Below the pieces are notes generated by a model. That model searched no databases. It was not told the DNA's origin and worked only from the letters and a program-made list of their open reading frames with translations. The position numbers and the translations under genes were made by a program. From the NCBI GenBank assembly GCA_031285975.1, contig JAITVE010000282.1:1-7181 (forward strand): DNA of 7,181 bases. Direction: 5' to 3'. Positions 6,387 through 7,181 of the stretch are shown here, piece by piece. Source of the DNA: Candidatus Adiutrix sp. Lineage in GTDB: Bacteria > Desulfobacterota > Desulfarculia > Adiutricales > Adiutricaceae. The first letter of the stretch is position 1, and each line of letters begins with the position of its first letter.

Positions 6387-7181
6387 ATGGCCTTTGATCT
6401 CAGCATTTTCAATAAGCAGGTGTATGCCGCCGTCACCGAAACCGTCGATCAGCGCGTCGATCTGTTCAACGAAGCCTCCGGCGGGGCCATCACGCTCACC
6501 CCGTCGCTGGACAACAGCGGCGACTATTCGGTGGCGGCTTCCTTCAAGCGCATCGGCGGCTTGGTGCGCCGCCGCAACGTGTACAGCGGTGCGGCCGATG
6601 TGCCCCCGGCCCGCCTGACCCAGCACGAAAACCGCTCGGTCAAAATCGCCGCCGGCACGCCGCCCATTGAGTTTGAACAGGCGCAGTACGACTGGCTCTG
6701 CCAGAACCCGGCCTCGGCCGCGCTGATTATCGGCGAGCAATTGGCCAAAGCATTGATGGCCGACATCATCAACACCGCTGTGGCCGGGGCCAAAGCGGCT
6801 TTGAGCGGCGTAGCGGCTTTGACGCACAACGCTTCCGGCTCGCTGACCTTCGGCGACCTGGTGCAGGGCGCGGGCAAATTCGGCGACCGCCAGGGCGACC
6901 TGGTGGCCTGGGTGACCCACTCCAAAGCCATGACCGACCTGTATTCCAGCGCGGTGGCCAACGCTGAGCGGCTCTTCGTCTACGGCGCGGTGCAGGTGCT
7001 GCGCGACCCCTTTGGCCGCCTGTTGATTATGACCGATTCCGACGCGCTCTTCGACAGCGGCGCGGGCAAATATTTCACCATCGGCCTGGCCGCGGGCGGC
7101 ATTATGGTGGAACAGAACGGCGATTTCAGGGCCAACCTCCAGTCCGTCAATGGCAAGGAAAATATCCAGAATTCCTACCAG
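6387..7181 (+). CDS. phage major capsid protein (partial, 3' end beyond window)
   Basis: The frame is open for 265 codons to the last base of the window, with no stop, so the C-terminus is missing; a complete protein of somewhat over 300 residues would be expected. The N-terminus (MAFDLSIFNKQVYAAVTETV, 1-20, then FNEASGGAITL) and the segments LVRRRNVYS (59-67) and SVKIAAGTPP (84-93) match patterns I know from a group of major coat proteins that follow DUF4055 portals and scaffold proteins. Such proteins have the HK97-type fold and build the icosahedral shell. The N-terminus starts directly with the conserved region, with no long helical delta-domain to be cleaved off, which agrees with a separate scaffold gene and the absence of a protease. 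Strong ribosome-binding site and codons ending mostly in G or C fit high expression. Confidence 0.85.
   Translation, partial: MAFDLSIFNKQVYAAVTETVDQRVDLFNEASGGAITLTPSLDNSGDYSVAASFKRIGGLVRRRNVYSGAADVPPARLTQHENRSVKIAAGTPPIEFEQAQYDWLCQNPASAALIIGEQLAKALMADIINTAVAGAKAALSGVAALTHNASGSLTFGDLVQGAGKFGDRQGDLVAWVTHSKAMTDLYSSAVANAERLFVYGAVQVLRDPFGRLLIMTDSDALFDSGAGKYFTIGLAAGGIMVEQNGDFRANLQSVNGKENIQNSYQ

Overview
This window holds the start of a phage head and packaging module, almost certainly from a prophage, next to one large gene of bacterial character on the opposite strand. The DNA is GC-rich and most codons end in G or C, except for a short AT-rich stretch near 2110-2185. The overall protein style would fit a GC-rich proteobacterium such as a Desulfovibrionaceae member. 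That taxonomic guess is weak, because no rRNA, tRNA or host marker gene lies in the window.

Layout. Positions 2-73 may be the last codons of a rightward gene. A leftward 664-codon gene (2081 to 87) encodes a protein with about nine membrane segments followed by a soluble domain of about 380 residues, predicted to lie in the periplasm. That domain loosely resembles the type VI secretion immunity family Tli4; this is a resemblance seen by eye, not an established homology. Positions 2082-2344 are a divergent intergenic region. It contains an extended -10 promoter for the leftward gene, a pair of direct repeats 11 bp apart, and two overlapping hairpins in front of the rightward genes.

From 2345 to the right edge, five rightward genes are packed tightly: a terminase small subunit-like protein, the terminase large subunit (ATPase plus nuclease), a DUF4055-type portal protein, a coiled-coil scaffold-like protein, and a major capsid protein cut off by the window end after 265 residues. 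The small and large terminase genes are one base apart. The portal ribosome-binding site overlaps the large-subunit stop codon. The scaffold and capsid genes each have a clear Shine-Dalgarno sequence, which fits the high expression they need.

How the genes work together. The portal sits at one vertex of the procapsid. The scaffold guides coat-protein assembly around it. The two terminase subunits then recognise, cut and pump DNA through the portal. No maturation protease is encoded between portal and capsid, so the gene order resembles P22-type heads (small terminase, large terminase, portal, scaffold, coat), although the portal and scaffold belong to different named families. No integrase, attachment site, tail or lysis gene is visible. 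I found no clearly new defence or mobile system; the most unusual item is the membrane protein with the Tli4-like C-terminal part.
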